Source: Aurantiochytrium sp. KH105 | Taxonomy: Eukaryota; Sar; Bigyra; Thraustochytrida; Thraustochytriidae | Reading direction: 5' to 3' | DNA: 64,000 bases | Assembly: GCA_003116975.1 (NCBI GenBank) | Contig: BGKB01000021.1 | Coordinates: forward strand, 124,001-188,000 | Part shown: positions 43,651 through 53,590 of the stretch, piece by piece | Layout of the letters: each line of letters opens with the position of its first letter | Numbering within the stretch: the stretch's first letter is position 1 | Made by a program: the position numbers and the translations under genes | Notes under the pieces: model-generated | What the model saw: only the letters and a program-made list of their open reading frames with translations | Told to the model about the DNA's origin: nothing | Databases searched by the model: none

Positions 43651-46218
43651 TCACCAGTTGTCCCAGTCATCATCATTGCCGTCTCCAGATTTTGCCACAG
43701 GTCGAGCAACAGCCTTGGCCTTTGCTTTCTCCCGCCGTTGTGCAATACGCTGACGGGCTTCCTCGCGCTTGCGCGCGCGGTCTTGTGAAGTGTTCGAAGC
43801 TTCGCTCAGACTCGGACTCGGTGTGCGACCTCGAGGTTTTGGCGCAGAGAGGCCCAGCTTGCGTGCGGATGCCGTCGAAGGCGCGCGAGGGACCTTATTT
43901 GCGCCAGTAGATTCCGCAAAGAAGTCATCACTCGACCCGGGAAGCACAAGTTTCGATGCGCTCCCTTGCGATTTAAATGACGGTGCCTCCGTGACCGCCA
44001 GAAGATCATCGTCATCGTCGTCATCATCTCCCCAGCCACCACCACTCGTGGCGTTGTCATCGTCGTCGACGTCGTCATCATCATCCCCCCAGCCTTCGCC
44101 ACCGTCGTCCAGAGCTGGAGCTGCCAGTTTCGAAGACTTGAGAGAGAGACCCTTACCTGGTGCCGACGACGGTCGTGACACAGGCGCAGAAGGCGGCGGA
44201 GTCGTGCTCGCGGGAGGCAAGCCAGGTGAGGGCGAGGCCGGAACGCTTCCTGCCGAGCTGGGCACGCTGCCCGTCGAACTCGATGTCCATGTCCGTGAAA
44301 GCGAACCCGCCCAACCAGCGGCCTGTGAAAAGAGACCCGAGGCAGCATCCGAACCAGCGCCGCCTGTCAGTGAAGAGAGCGACGACGAAGAAGAAGACGA
44401 ACCCACCGCACTCGCACTAGCATTGGGTCCAATCTGGTTTCCTTGGCGAGTATCCAGGTCGCGTTTCTTGGCCTCTTCGGCCTCGCGGCGCTGGTCTTCC
44501 GCTCGCTTGGCAGAAATGGTCCGCAGGTCCCCAACGCATTTGTCGACAATCTGAAAGCCCAGTTCGCGAACTTCCGGAGCCGGATCAATGAGCGCGTACG
44601 CGAGCGGCGGAATCACCTTTCCAGCAAGAGAAGGAGCATCGCCCTCTAGGTACACGAGACCTGCCTTGAGACCTCGGAGACCAGCTAGACGCGCTGGTAC
44701 AAAGGGGTCGCGCACAACCTGCGGAAAGGAGGAGAGAATGATTTTCTTCCGTGTCTCCTCATTAAATTGCCCCAAAAGCTTGTTGAGGCAAATGAGTGTG
44801 TTGGTGCGAATCGCAGGCTCCTTGTCTTGCAAGCTTTGCACAAGGTGACGCAAAAGGGTCTCATTGAGCGTCTTGGGAGCAAGATGAGGAGCTAAAGAGA
44901 CCATGAAGCGAATGGTGAGCTCCCGCAACATTGGCGCTGCGTCCCGAAAGCCTGTGCAAACCTGGGGAAAGAGCTGGTCATTGATAGTCTTGGGATCAAT
45001 GTACTCGACAAACTTGGCCAGGTTCTGTAAGAGCGCTGCGCGCAGCCCACGGTCCTGCGATGCGAACAGGTCGAGGAGCGTTGGTACGACCATGCGACGC
45101 AGCTCGTCCTTGTCGTCCATGGAGGAGGCAATCTGCAGGTAGGGTACAAGCAGCATGGACGACAGTGGGCTGAGACGCAGCGCGGAGGATGACGAATTAG
45201 CAGCGCCTGGCACTGGAGCCATGCCAGCTCCACCAGGCGTGGTGTAGCGGAAAGCGTTTGCGAGAGCAGGGAGAATCTTGAACCAGTTGGTTTCCTTAGG
45301 AAGGCGCGGAGTGACCTCGGCGAGCTTCTGGATAAAAGGGGCGCGTTCAGCGTCGGTCTTTAGCTGTAATTCCTCGAGGAAGGAAAGCGTGGAGAAGAGC
45401 TCGCTGCGGAAAAGGTACTTGAAGCTTGGATGTCGGAGAAGGCTCTTACAGTCTGGACGATCAGAGGGTGTGTCGGCAAGCATAAGGTTGTAAACCTTTT
45501 GAAGCTGCGAAGGAAGCGCGCGGGTGTTTTTGAATTCGTTGGGATCGTTTACGGGTCCGTTAAAGCACTCGAAAAGCACGCAGCCGAGAGCAAAGACGTC
45601 AACCGTGTGTGGCCCTCCCGAGGATGTGTTCATGAAACTCCACTTGTTGGCGAGACGCTCAGGCGGCTTGTACTTGCTGGGAAGAATATCTGGGTTTTCG
45701 CGAAAGAGACGGTCAGGTCCCGTGGGGTCCATTTCGCCGACAATGTAGAACCCTGCCAGCTTCCAGTCGCCGCCTCGCGTCACGAGGATGCTCTGGAGCG
45801 AGATGTTGCCATGACACAGCTTGCAGTCTTCATTGAGGAACCCGAGCGCCTGAAGGATGGCGTTGAATCCCCATCCGACAGCCATCTTGCGCTTTTCCGC
45901 AGCGCCATCCTGCTCGCCGAAGCGCTCGAGCCAGCACTCGAGCGTCTCTACGGCGTCTGTGACGATGAAGATCTCCGCGTCCGAGTCGATGCCGTCTCTG
46001 TACGCAATCACGTGGGGGTGTCGCAGCGTCTTGGCGCGCTTGAAGAAGTTCTCTGCGAGCTCCTTCTCCCTCGTCCCGGCGCTCTTCTTGTCAAACTTGA
46101 GCACGCTCACCGGCTCGTTGGACTTCTTCTTGCGACCATCGTGCAGGACCCACCCGCCACCCAGCGAGCACACGCGCTCTCCGACGTCGTAAGGGAGCGC
46201 GGAGCTCTTGTTGCCCAT
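43651..46218 (-). CDS. SCYL1: SCY1-like pseudokinase (SCYL1/Cex1 type)
   Basis: 855 residues from the ATG at 46218 (MGNKSSALPYDVG); the frame stays open upstream but that part is low-complexity. The N-terminal kinase fold is inactive: the VSVLKFDKK lysine remains, the catalytic HRD is replaced by CHGN (about residue 137) and DFG by AGF (about 152), as in SCYL proteins. Other landmarks are YKPPERL, DVFALGCVLFECFNG and LRHPSFK. HEAT-type repeats follow (about 380-570: YLQIASSMDDKDELRRMVVP, LFPQVCTGF, IRTNTLICLNKLLG). The C-terminus is Ser/Pro-rich and then acidic with repeated GWGDDDD blocks, ending in a Lys/Arg coil and DDWDNW. SCYL1 family proteins work in COPI-dependent Golgi-to-ER traffic and tRNA export. 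The animal RKLD COPI tail is absent; the Trp/Asp end may serve instead. Divergent from TRIP4. Confidence 0.92.
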   Translation of the reverse strand: MGNKSSALPYDVGERVCSLGGGWVLHDGRKKKSNEPVSVLKFDKKSAGTREKELAENFFKRAKTLRHPHVIAYRDGIDSDAEIFIVTDAVETLECWLERFGEQDGAAEKRKMAVGWGFNAILQALGFLNEDCKLCHGNISLQSILVTRGGDWKLAGFYIVGEMDPTGPDRLFRENPDILPSKYKPPERLANKWSFMNTSSGGPHTVDVFALGCVLFECFNGPVNDPNEFKNTRALPSQLQKVYNLMLADTPSDRPDCKSLLRHPSFKYLFRSELFSTLSFLEELQLKTDAERAPFIQKLAEVTPRLPKETNWFKILPALANAFRYTTPGGAGMAPVPGAANSSSSALRLSPLSSMLLVPYLQIASSMDDKDELRRMVVPTLLDLFASQDRGLRAALLQNLAKFVEYIDPKTINDQLFPQVCTGFRDAAPMLRELTIRFMVSLAPHLAPKTLNETLLRHLVQSLQDKEPAIRTNTLICLNKLLGQFNEETRKKIILSSFPQVVRDPFVPARLAGLRGLKAGLVYLEGDAPSLAGKVIPPLAYALIDPAPEVRELGFQIVDKCVGDLRTISAKRAEDQRREAEEAKKRDLDTRQGNQIGPNASASAVGSSSSSSSLSSLTGGAGSDAASGLFSQAAGWAGSLSRTWTSSSTGSVPSSAGSVPASPSPGLPPASTTPPPSAPVSRPSSAPGKGLSLKSSKLAAPALDDGGEGWGDDDDDVDDDDNATSGGGWGDDDDDDDDLLAVTEAPSFKSQGSASKLVLPGSSDDFFAESTGANKVPRAPSTASARKLGLSAPKPRGRTPSPSLSEASNTSQDRARKREEARQRIAQRREKAKAKAVARPVAKSGDGNDDDWDNW

Positions 46219-46622
46219 GCTTGGTCCTCGCCTCTCGCCGCCGCCCCCGCGCTCTCGAGCCAGCCCGCGCGAGCTCTCCGACGCGAGCGAGCTCTGCTTT
46301 TTCACTTGCCACGCTGGTCTGGTCCCTCGACGCGACTGTCTCCGGCGGTTTGGCCCACTGTGCGCGAGGCGCAGCGCAAGTGGCCCTTCTGCGGCGCCAA
46401 GTGCGCTATTTGGCCCATTCCCGACTTGCGCGCGCCTCCGCAGAACAGGCCTCGAACGGGGCGCACTCGAGGCAGCAGAAGCAAAGCGTGAGCAAGAGCA
46501 AGACGGCATCGGCGGCGACGAGGCATCGACGGCACGGAGCAGAGCAGAGCAGAGCATAGCGGTACGTCGTAGTCTCGAAGCCTGCTGGTTGTGTCGTGGG
46601 CGCACTTGCAAGAGAGGCGAAG
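46219..46622. promoter_or_regulatory. Putative bidirectional promoter region, SCYL1 / TRIP4
   Basis: 404 bp between divergent start codons, G+C-rich without obvious elements. Assignment rests on the head-to-head arrangement. Confidence 0.45.
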
Positions 46623-47531
46623 ATGATCAACGAGGCGCGGGCGCGGGAAGGCTTGCGCGACTTCCTAGGCCTCGACGGCGAGCAGCTCGACGGTCTCCTT
46701 GAACACCTCAAGACGCAGAAACCGGCGGAGGTTCGCGCCTACCTCGGGGCCCTGCTGCCGGACACGCCGCCGATTCGCGACTTTATCGCACAGGTGGTGG
46801 GCGATGCGTCCAAGTCACGAGGCGCTTCAGGCGCCAGCGAAGCCCCCAAGGAAAGCAAAGCTGCCAAGTCAAAGGACGGCGCCAAGGCGACCAAGTCGAA
46901 CAAGGCCACGAAAGCAAAGGCAAAGTCGTCTTCTGCCAAGTCGGCAGCCGCTGCTGCGCCTCCTCAGCCCCCATCTCGCACGGCGGCCGAAATGGCCGAG
47001 TTCGAGAAGCGCAAACGCAATCGCCGCATCATCACTGGAAACGAGGAGAAGCGGCGCGACGCCGTCGTGCAAAACTGTCTTGAATGCGGCATGATCTACT
47101 ACACCGAGGAGTACGCCAAGCTGTCGCGTTGCGTGTATTGCGACGACCCTCTTGGCAAGGGTCAAGCTCGACGGGCGCAAGATCGTCAGCAAACGCAGGA
47201 CGAGGCTTTTTCGCGAGCTTTGGCGCACCGCGACAAGCTCTTGGACTTTGACACCTCTTCAGCGGCTCGGACCAAAGTCTATGATGATCAGTCTGACTAT
47301 TTTGAGATGGATCTTGATGTGATGGACTCCAAGTGGGCCACTTCTGCAGAAAAGGCCGACATGCAGGCGCGGGTCCAGGCTCACAAGGATGCCGAGGAGG
47401 AGGCAAGTCGTAAAATCCACCTCACGCTCGACATTGCAGGTCGTCGCGTCGTACAGCAGGACGCCTCTCTCCGCGGCACAGCTGCCGGTGCGGTTTACGA
47501 TTCAATTTCTGCGGCACTGGCTCGCTCATAG
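46623..47531 (+). CDS. TRIP4: TRIP4/ASC-1 homologue (zf-C2HC5 zinc finger), lacking the ASCH domain
   Basis: 302 residues from the ATG at 46623; an in-frame ATG at 46596 would add nine. TRIP4 is the subunit of the ASC-1 complex that helps split collided ribosomes. The N-terminal helix region (LRDFLGLDGEQLDGLLEHL...FIAQVVGD) resembles that of TRIP4. After an Ala/Lys-rich linker the zinc finger reads NCLECGMIYY...CVYCDDPL, followed by the diagnostic HRDKLLDFDTSSAARTKVYD and DQSDYFEMD, and later KIHLTLDIAGRRV. The animal protein continues for about 200 residues with an ASCH domain; this one stops shortly after the finger block. Divergent from SCYL1. Confident assignment to the family. Confidence 0.9.
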   Translation: MINEARAREGLRDFLGLDGEQLDGLLEHLKTQKPAEVRAYLGALLPDTPPIRDFIAQVVGDASKSRGASGASEAPKESKAAKSKDGAKATKSNKATKAKAKSSSAKSAAAAAPPQPPSRTAAEMAEFEKRKRNRRIITGNEEKRRDAVVQNCLECGMIYYTEEYAKLSRCVYCDDPLGKGQARRAQDRQQTQDEAFSRALAHRDKLLDFDTSSAARTKVYDDQSDYFEMDLDVMDSKWATSAEKADMQARVQAHKDAEEEASRKIHLTLDIAGRRVVQQDASLRGTAAGAVYDSISAALARS

Positions 47532-48236
47532 TGTACGCGCTTGATAATTTGCCTCTGTACTATACCATCCCATCATGTCTCCAACGACCCTCTTCACCAC
47601 GCACTTCCATCTTTTATTATTATCAAATTTTAGTTTTGATTTCGGACTTTGTTTCTTTATGACGATCGCTGTAGACCGTCAGACTTCGTATACCCCAAGT
47701 TGTCCAAGAGCATTTTATGCGTGAAGCAGACGACTAAGCAGGATCTTGGTGTTTTTGGTCATGACTTTTACCGTCGACTTTCCACAAATAAACAAACAAC
47801 TAACCTGGCTGCCTACCTGGCTGGCTGCCTACCTGCCTACCTGCCTGCCTGCTTGCCGGAGGTTATTCCACCTGGCTCGTAAGCTAGCTTGGATCTTCTT
47901 CAATCTCTCCGCTCAGCAGCATGCCTCTCTGTCCCTTCTGAGGCTCGTGCCCAGAGCGACCCGAGTACGGGAATGAATGGCCTACGTGGGCCCTAGGCCC
48001 TGCTAGCATCCGCTCTCGGCCCTGTTGAGTCCCGCCGGCTCCAGGCAGAGAGACCCGCCGCCTTGCCTTCTTCGATCGGAAACCAGGCAAACAATCAAAC
48101 ACGAGGAGGCGTCACGCGCGGCGCGGAGCAGCCAGGCAGTGGCGCGCGCGGCGAGAGCGAGCGAGAGGGGCGCCAGCTCCTGGAGCAGAGAACGCTCGAG
48201 GACGGAGGAGGCCAGAAAAAGCAGGGAGCCGCGAAG
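47532..48236. other. Intergenic region with CTGC/CTAC repeats
   Basis: 705 bp between two genes on the same strand. The first part is A+T-rich (3' UTR of TRIP4); a degenerate CTGG/CTGCCTAC array lies at about 47805-47862; the last 170 bp are G+C-rich and remain open in frame with the next gene but have no ATG-led coding look. Confidence 0.6.
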
Positions 48237-49637
48237 ATGCTCAAAGACCCCATGTTGACGCAGAACGGCGCCGTGGACGACAAGTATCACAAGCCGACCT
48301 CGGCCGGGAGCGCCGTGCGGCGCATGGTCTCCTCCGCGGAGGTCTGGGCTCGCAACAACAGGCGGACGCTTGTGCGGGTCGTCGGCCTCGTTTCTTTTGT
48401 GCTCATCGTAGCGACGCTGGCAAAGGAGCGAAACCATGGGGCTATTCCCGCGATGCCCTCGGCGCTGGAGCAGGATCTCGTCAATCTCGGCGTGCGCGGT
48501 GCAAGCGAGCCCGTCGTGGCTGCGTCTGCAGAGGCCGTCTCATCGACCCGTGTGCAAACCGCTACCCAGGAGACCGAAGCTGAGGAAGAAGAGGCTGCCG
48601 CCTCAGAGGAGGAAGAAGGCGACTTTGCCGACGAGCAAGTTGCCGACGAGACGGCCGTGATCGCAACCGAGAGCGAATCGGTTGCAACTCCAGTGCCAGA
48701 CACAAAGCCCTTTGCAGAGTACACGCTCGAAGAGCTGTACGAGAACTGGAAAGAGCTGCAGGAATGCCCCGATATTACCGTGTCCAAGATGACCAAAAAG
48801 GCGTACCAGTGGTGGGGCCTCAAGGCCTATGCCCGCATGTACTCGGAGCATCCCATCAAGCGTTGCGTGCCCAAGCTCCGCCGTCACATCAAGCTCAACC
48901 AGGATGACTTTGAGGAGTATTACCGGCGCTGGGGACGGCCTGTGCTCTTTTACTTTGACAACATCCGCCACCTCGGTTTCGACATGAAGTCGTACACGCT
49001 CGATGAGCTCGCTGAGTTGTTCCCGTATGACCCGGCAAAGGCCAAGGAAATGACCTACGAGGCGAACCGCAAGTACAGCAAGGCGGAGGAGATTGATCTT
49101 GGACCTGCCATCCACAACTTTAAGATGGACGGCGACCTTGTGCGTCAAAAGGGCGGAAAGCGCAACTTTCCGCGTAACATGAAGGTCAAGCCCGAGTCCA
49201 TGAGCAAGCTCGGCGTGCAGATCCCACCCCTGATCGACATGAAGGGCGCAACGACCTCGCAGATTTACCAGACGCCATCACTTTGGATGGGCACCAGCAC
49301 TTCGGGCACGCAGTTTCATCACGATTGCTGCGATAACTTTGTCATGATGATCCACGGCACGAAGCGCTTCACGCTTGCGCCAGCGACGGACTGGGGCCCT
49401 CTCTCCCCGCGCTGCGTTGGCAAGGCCAAGTCACTTTGCTACGCCAACATTGCCGAGCCGACTGCGGACCAGTACTCGCACTTTAACAAGATGGTCGTGG
49501 ACGTCGAGCCCGGCCAAATCCTCTACATGCCTGCAGGCCTCTTTCATCACATTCAGAACCTTGGCCCTACGCTCATGACAAACATCTGGACGCGCGGCCG
49601 CGAGACGATCGGCATCATGTCCTGCAACAAGAAGTAA
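48237..49637 (+). CDS. Membrane-anchored JmjC/cupin-like (cupin_8) 2-oxoglutarate oxygenase
   Basis: 466 residues from the ATG at 48237 (MLKDPMLTQNG). A single hydrophobic segment (RVVGLVSFVLIVATLA, about 43-59) after basic residues acts as a signal anchor, so the catalytic part probably faces the ER/Golgi lumen. An acidic Glu/Ala stem follows. The C-terminal half is a cupin fold: STSGTQFHHDCCDN gives the HxD iron pair (His361, Asp363); MIHGTKRFTL supplies a Lys that could hold 2-oxoglutarate; YMPAGLFHHIQN gives the distal His (437 or 438). All three iron ligands are present, so a hydroxylase is likely. The substrate is unknown. Relatives include FIH and phosphatidylserine-receptor-type enzymes, but few of those are lumenal type II proteins. 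Confidence 0.85.
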   Translation: MLKDPMLTQNGAVDDKYHKPTSAGSAVRRMVSSAEVWARNNRRTLVRVVGLVSFVLIVATLAKERNHGAIPAMPSALEQDLVNLGVRGASEPVVAASAEAVSSTRVQTATQETEAEEEEAAASEEEEGDFADEQVADETAVIATESESVATPVPDTKPFAEYTLEELYENWKELQECPDITVSKMTKKAYQWWGLKAYARMYSEHPIKRCVPKLRRHIKLNQDDFEEYYRRWGRPVLFYFDNIRHLGFDMKSYTLDELAELFPYDPAKAKEMTYEANRKYSKAEEIDLGPAIHNFKMDGDLVRQKGGKRNFPRNMKVKPESMSKLGVQIPPLIDMKGATTSQIYQTPSLWMGTSTSGTQFHHDCCDNFVMMIHGTKRFTLAPATDWGPLSPRCVGKAKSLCYANIAEPTADQYSHFNKMVVDVEPGQILYMPAGLFHHIQNLGPTLMTNIWTRGRETIGIMSCNKK

Positions 49638-49920
49638 AGCGAATTTTCTAGCGTATACGTATACCATTTATTTTCTTTTGATTTCCTACATGTTCTAAGC
49701 TTGAACTTGTTCCTTTCTTTGGCCGAGGGCATCTTGTTCCCACCTTTGCACGCCCCTTGCCGTCCTCGAGCGAAGCCGGTCGGCCAGTCAGATAGCTGCG
49801 ATTATTTTTCCGTTTCGCTACGCAATCTCGGAGACTCGGAGTCCGAATCAGGCCAAAGTAAAGTTTTGGTTTCTATTTTTCCGTTTTGAGAACGTGGAAC
49901 CCCCCACAGACAGGCAGTGG

Positions 49921-49952
<32 letters not shown>

Positions 49953-50312
49953 AAGAGAGTCAGACCGTGCACGTGTTCACGTATGCTAATGGTGCATAGG
50001 CTTATCATAACGCCATGGGAATCGTCCCACCCGCGTCGGCAGTCCGCGCTGACGGTCCCGCGCCAAGACTGGCCCGCAGAGCCAGCCGGGGAACGTGCCT
50101 GCCGCGGCCTTTTGCGAGGTGAGGTGAGGTTCGGCCTGTCTCGAGACGGACAAGACGGACAAGACGGCCGCGGCTCCTTCCCTTCCCCCCCTTATCCTGC
50201 CCGGACCTGGACCCGGCTCAGCAAGGCAGCAAGCAAGCAAGCAATCTCGCAATCTCGCAATCTCGTATCGACGACAGAAGAAAGGTGGGAAAGCAAAGGA
50301 TCGTCGCGGACC
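49638..50312. other. Intergenic region with (GA)n tract
   Basis: 675 bp between same-strand genes. Contains a (GA)n run and a short (GCAA)n near 50230-50245. The frame is open back to 49917, but an in-frame ATG at 49917 would put low-complexity residues before the signal peptide, so I treat it as leader. Confidence 0.6.
49919..49949. repeat. (GA)n dinucleotide repeat
   Basis: About fourteen perfect GA units. Confidence 0.95.
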
Positions 50313-52706
50313 ATGTCGTGCCGCTCGCTGGTGACGCTTGTCACCTTGCTTTCGCTCGCATCGCAAGCGTATGCCGACGTCTACATGCACAACCCGCGAG
50401 GCAGCAACAACAGGAACTGCAACAATAGCAATAACAAGGCGAGAGCAAACGCGAACAGACTCTTTGACTCGCAAAACAACAACAATGGCGGCTATAGCTG
50501 CCCTCGCGCATATCCTTTCGATTGCTACAAGTATAACGATGACGATGAGGAAGAAGCCCGGGCGACTTGCAATGCCATCAACACTGACCTCACCGAGGAC
50601 CAGCAAGAGTCTGCAGTCGATGAGGACGGTTTCTTGGTACACCCGGACGCCATCAATACCCCCAAGATGTACTACTACGCAAACAGCATTCTCTCTGTAG
50701 AGTGGACGAATCAGCATGGGAGTGGAGCCAATGACAAAGTGCACTCGGATCTCATCATTCAGGTCGCATGCGAGGACGACGAGGCCGGAACCTTTACTAT
50801 GACCGACGACTGCGGAAGTGACGCCGTCGGAGAAGTCTGCTACCCACGCGACGGTACGCCCATTCACAACCAGGATACGACCAACACTGCAACAATTCCA
50901 GACGATCCCGATGCTCAGGATAACTACCGCTACGGTCGACACGAAAGCTATCGTTTCTACGAGTTTTGCAAGAACGTGGAACGTAACAAAGGCCTCTTCA
51001 CCGCAGACCAAGATCTCAACTCGAACAAACGGGACGCGCGTTTCACTCGGCAAAACCCGAATGGCGCCCGTTACGGCCTCGAGTGCCCCGAAGAGTCTGA
51101 ATACTATCCATGGTGGGCACCGAGCCCTTGGATCGACGTCGCAATTCTCACATCTGACATGGATCGTTGCGACAAGATTGCGCCCGAGTCTCAAAACGTC
51201 AAAGAAAAGTTCTACTGCTCTTGCCCAGACTGCACCGGGACTGGAGCATTGCCGAACAACTACCGCCACTGTGTTGAGCAAGGAGGGACATGGGAAAGCC
51301 ACCCGGCATGGAACACTGTTTACAACGGCGTGACTGCACCAGAGTGCGTTTCCGCTGCCTTCTCTCGAGACAATCACCTTGGTAACGTCGCGGGCAATGG
51401 ACAAAATTACTTTTACAACTGGACAATTCCGGACTACCTTGCTGGTCGCAAGACTTGTGTGTTGCGCCTACGCTACAACATTTCGAGCTCGGACTTTGAC
51501 CATGTCAGTGTCAATGGAGACTCGACCCTCAACGACGACTTGAGCCCAATTCGCGATCGCGACAATAACCCCGAAGACGTCTTTTACAGCATTGACAACC
51601 TCTGCACAACCTCAAACTGCAAACTTGGTCTCGCGATCAACTCGGACCAGATCGGGCGCACCTTTCAGGACCGCTCGTATTCGTTTGAGGTGCGCGAGCG
51701 CCCGAGCGGTTCGGATTGCGAGAACATTTACAACCTGAACGTTCGAGGAAAGCGGGGCAATATTGTGGACACTTACCCAGCCGTAGAATATGACTTTGTG
51801 CCCAACAAGTTGGTCATCACGGAGGACGATTGCGTTCATGTGCAATGGACAGGGTCCGACTATAACCCGAACCGAAACCCGAACAGTGGAGAGGGCGGAC
51901 CTCCTAACCCGAACAATCTTAACGAAGGCAAGACGGATCGAAGTAACCTCGTGCAAGTAAGCGAAGAAAGCGGGAACTACATCATTTCAGACGCTACGAG
52001 CTTTAACATCTTTAATACGGACACTGCCACGTACCGACGACTTGCCTTTTTGGACCAGGATGTGGAGGATGCGGACACATGCTACACCATCTCCACGCTC
52101 CGGGACGTACATGAGAATGATAATAACGCAGCCGACCGCGACCATCGCAACTGCATGAAACTAAGCGGGCAAAAGACGCCATATTTTGACGCGGGCCTTC
52201 TCAAGTCGAACGAGGGAACCTACCGGTACATGAGCACGCGCAACAACAATTTCTCGAATCGCTCGCAAAAGGGAATGCTCATGGTACAGGCGGGTGGCCT
52301 TTCGAGCGGTGCCGTTGCCGGTGTGGTCATGGGCTCGCTTCTCGGCGCTGCTGGCGTCGCCGCTGCCCTTGTCTTTTTCGTTCGGCCACGGATGCGTCGT
52401 CGCGCTGCAGCCCGAGCCCAGGCAGCTCAGGCAAGCAAGCCTTCCCCCGCTGCCTATACGGCTCCAAAGCTTGCCGGGACTGCTTCTCCCGGGGCTGCAC
52501 TCACAGTTACTGCGCATGCGCTTTATGAACATTCGGCGAACGAGTCGGGTGAACTCACCTTTGCGGCGGGTGACCTCATCACCGTTCTCAAGCAGGATGC
52601 CTCGGGGTGGTGGGAGGGTCGCCTGGATTCCGGCCAGGTCGGCGTCTTCCCTTCGAACTACGTCAGCCTCGACAGCGCTGACCGCGGTGCTGCCATTGCG
52701 GTCTGA
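50313..52706 (+). CDS. Secreted-type single-pass membrane protein with cytoplasmic SH3 domain
   Basis: 797 residues from the ATG at 50313, chosen because it starts a clean signal peptide (SLVTLVTLLSLASQAYA). The mature N-terminus DVYMHNPRGSNNRNC begins a long Asn- and Cys-rich ectodomain with NRLFDSQNNN, LSVEWTNQHGSG, FTRQNPNGARYGLECPEE and YYPWWAPSPW. I have an impression of similar domains in other stramenopiles, without a name. The start loosely recalls lytic polysaccharide monooxygenases (HGxMxxP), but the copper-binding His1 is Asp here. A Gly/Ala-rich membrane span (about 662-692) ends in stop-transfer Arg residues. The tail carries a classic SH3 domain (about 731-790): ALYEHSANESGELTFAAGDLI, WWEGR, GVFPSNYV. 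This predicts a surface receptor that couples outside contact to Pro-rich partners inside. Single exon. Confidence 0.85.
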   Translation: MSCRSLVTLVTLLSLASQAYADVYMHNPRGSNNRNCNNSNNKARANANRLFDSQNNNNGGYSCPRAYPFDCYKYNDDDEEEARATCNAINTDLTEDQQESAVDEDGFLVHPDAINTPKMYYYANSILSVEWTNQHGSGANDKVHSDLIIQVACEDDEAGTFTMTDDCGSDAVGEVCYPRDGTPIHNQDTTNTATIPDDPDAQDNYRYGRHESYRFYEFCKNVERNKGLFTADQDLNSNKRDARFTRQNPNGARYGLECPEESEYYPWWAPSPWIDVAILTSDMDRCDKIAPESQNVKEKFYCSCPDCTGTGALPNNYRHCVEQGGTWESHPAWNTVYNGVTAPECVSAAFSRDNHLGNVAGNGQNYFYNWTIPDYLAGRKTCVLRLRYNISSSDFDHVSVNGDSTLNDDLSPIRDRDNNPEDVFYSIDNLCTTSNCKLGLAINSDQIGRTFQDRSYSFEVRERPSGSDCENIYNLNVRGKRGNIVDTYPAVEYDFVPNKLVITEDDCVHVQWTGSDYNPNRNPNSGEGGPPNPNNLNEGKTDRSNLVQVSEESGNYIISDATSFNIFNTDTATYRRLAFLDQDVEDADTCYTISTLRDVHENDNNAADRDHRNCMKLSGQKTPYFDAGLLKSNEGTYRYMSTRNNNFSNRSQKGMLMVQAGGLSSGAVAGVVMGSLLGAAGVAAALVFFVRPRMRRRAAARAQAAQASKPSPAAYTAPKLAGTASPGAALTVTAHALYEHSANESGELTFAAGDLITVLKQDASGWWEGRLDSGQVGVFPSNYVSLDSADRGAAIAV

Positions 52707-53590
52707 TTTTGCCATTACAAGGCGTACTACTTATTTTTGTAAAGAAAGATTATCTCTGGATGCTATACCACTTCTCTTTACATCTGAACGTCGAGTTTGT
52801 CAGACTCATACTACGAAGAATGATCTTCAATTCGCGAGCTTTACTTCCGAGACTCTCACTCATTGCCGTCACCAGCCCAGTCTCAAGCCCCTGCAGGTTT
52901 TATCGCGGCCACATTTTTGCCCGCCTTCTGGCTCGACTTCTTCTCCATCTCCGCCACCACCACCTCCGAATCCTTTTCCTCCTCAAGCTTAACCCACCAC
53001 CAAGCCATGTGCATGTGCATAGCTACTGCAACACACCAATTATACGCGTGCTCACGTGCACGCACGTGCCAGGAAGGCCTGGCCCCGCTGCATTGTGCAC
53101 CGCACTGCACTACATTCATTACCCTGCACTGCATCTGGCTGCCGGCAGCTGGCAGCTGACCTGGCTCGCGGCAAGACTGCCGGCACGCGCGAGTTGCTTT
53201 CCAAGCGCAATGCTGTGCACGCCCAGACTCCATCCTGTATCGCACTCGGCGCCCGCGAGTCGCGTCGCGTCGCGTCGCGTCGCGTCGCGTCGAGGCGCGG
53301 CGCGGCGCACACCCTCCTCGTGCGTGCAGCTGCAGCTGCAGCTTTCTCCCGCTTTTGGTACACCGCCGCCGCTGCTGCGCGCGGCGTCCCTCGCTCCGCT
53401 CCGCTCTCCGGCGCTTCCGCGGCCCGCGCGCCGCCGCCGCAGACCCGCTTCGGAGCGGCGCGGCGTGCTCGCCCGGCGGCTGGCCGGTCTCCCGCGCGGT
53501 CTGTGGCGCCGCTGGTCGCGACTGCCCGCGCGTCGCAGGTGACGGAGACAGGGACGAAGAGAAGAGAGCGCTTTGCCCAGGCCGGCCGGC
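52707..53590. other. Intergenic region upstream of the siderophore synthetase
   Basis: 884 bp without a supported gene. It holds a (GTCGC)n array and CpG-rich DNA just before the next start. No iron-responsive element can be recognised by eye. Confidence 0.6.
53264..53295. repeat. (GTCGC)n pentamer array
   Basis: About six perfect GTCGC units. Confidence 0.9.

Noticed and set aside
46219..46611. 131-residue N-terminal extension of SCYL1
   Set aside because: Frame is open, but the residues are low-complexity Ser/Arg; the ATG at 46218 starts directly on the conserved MGNKSS/kinase-fold segment and leaves a promoter gap to TRIP4.
49917..50312. 132-residue N-terminal extension of the SH3 membrane protein
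   Set aside because: It translates the (GA)n tract and puts 130 residues before an otherwise perfect signal peptide.
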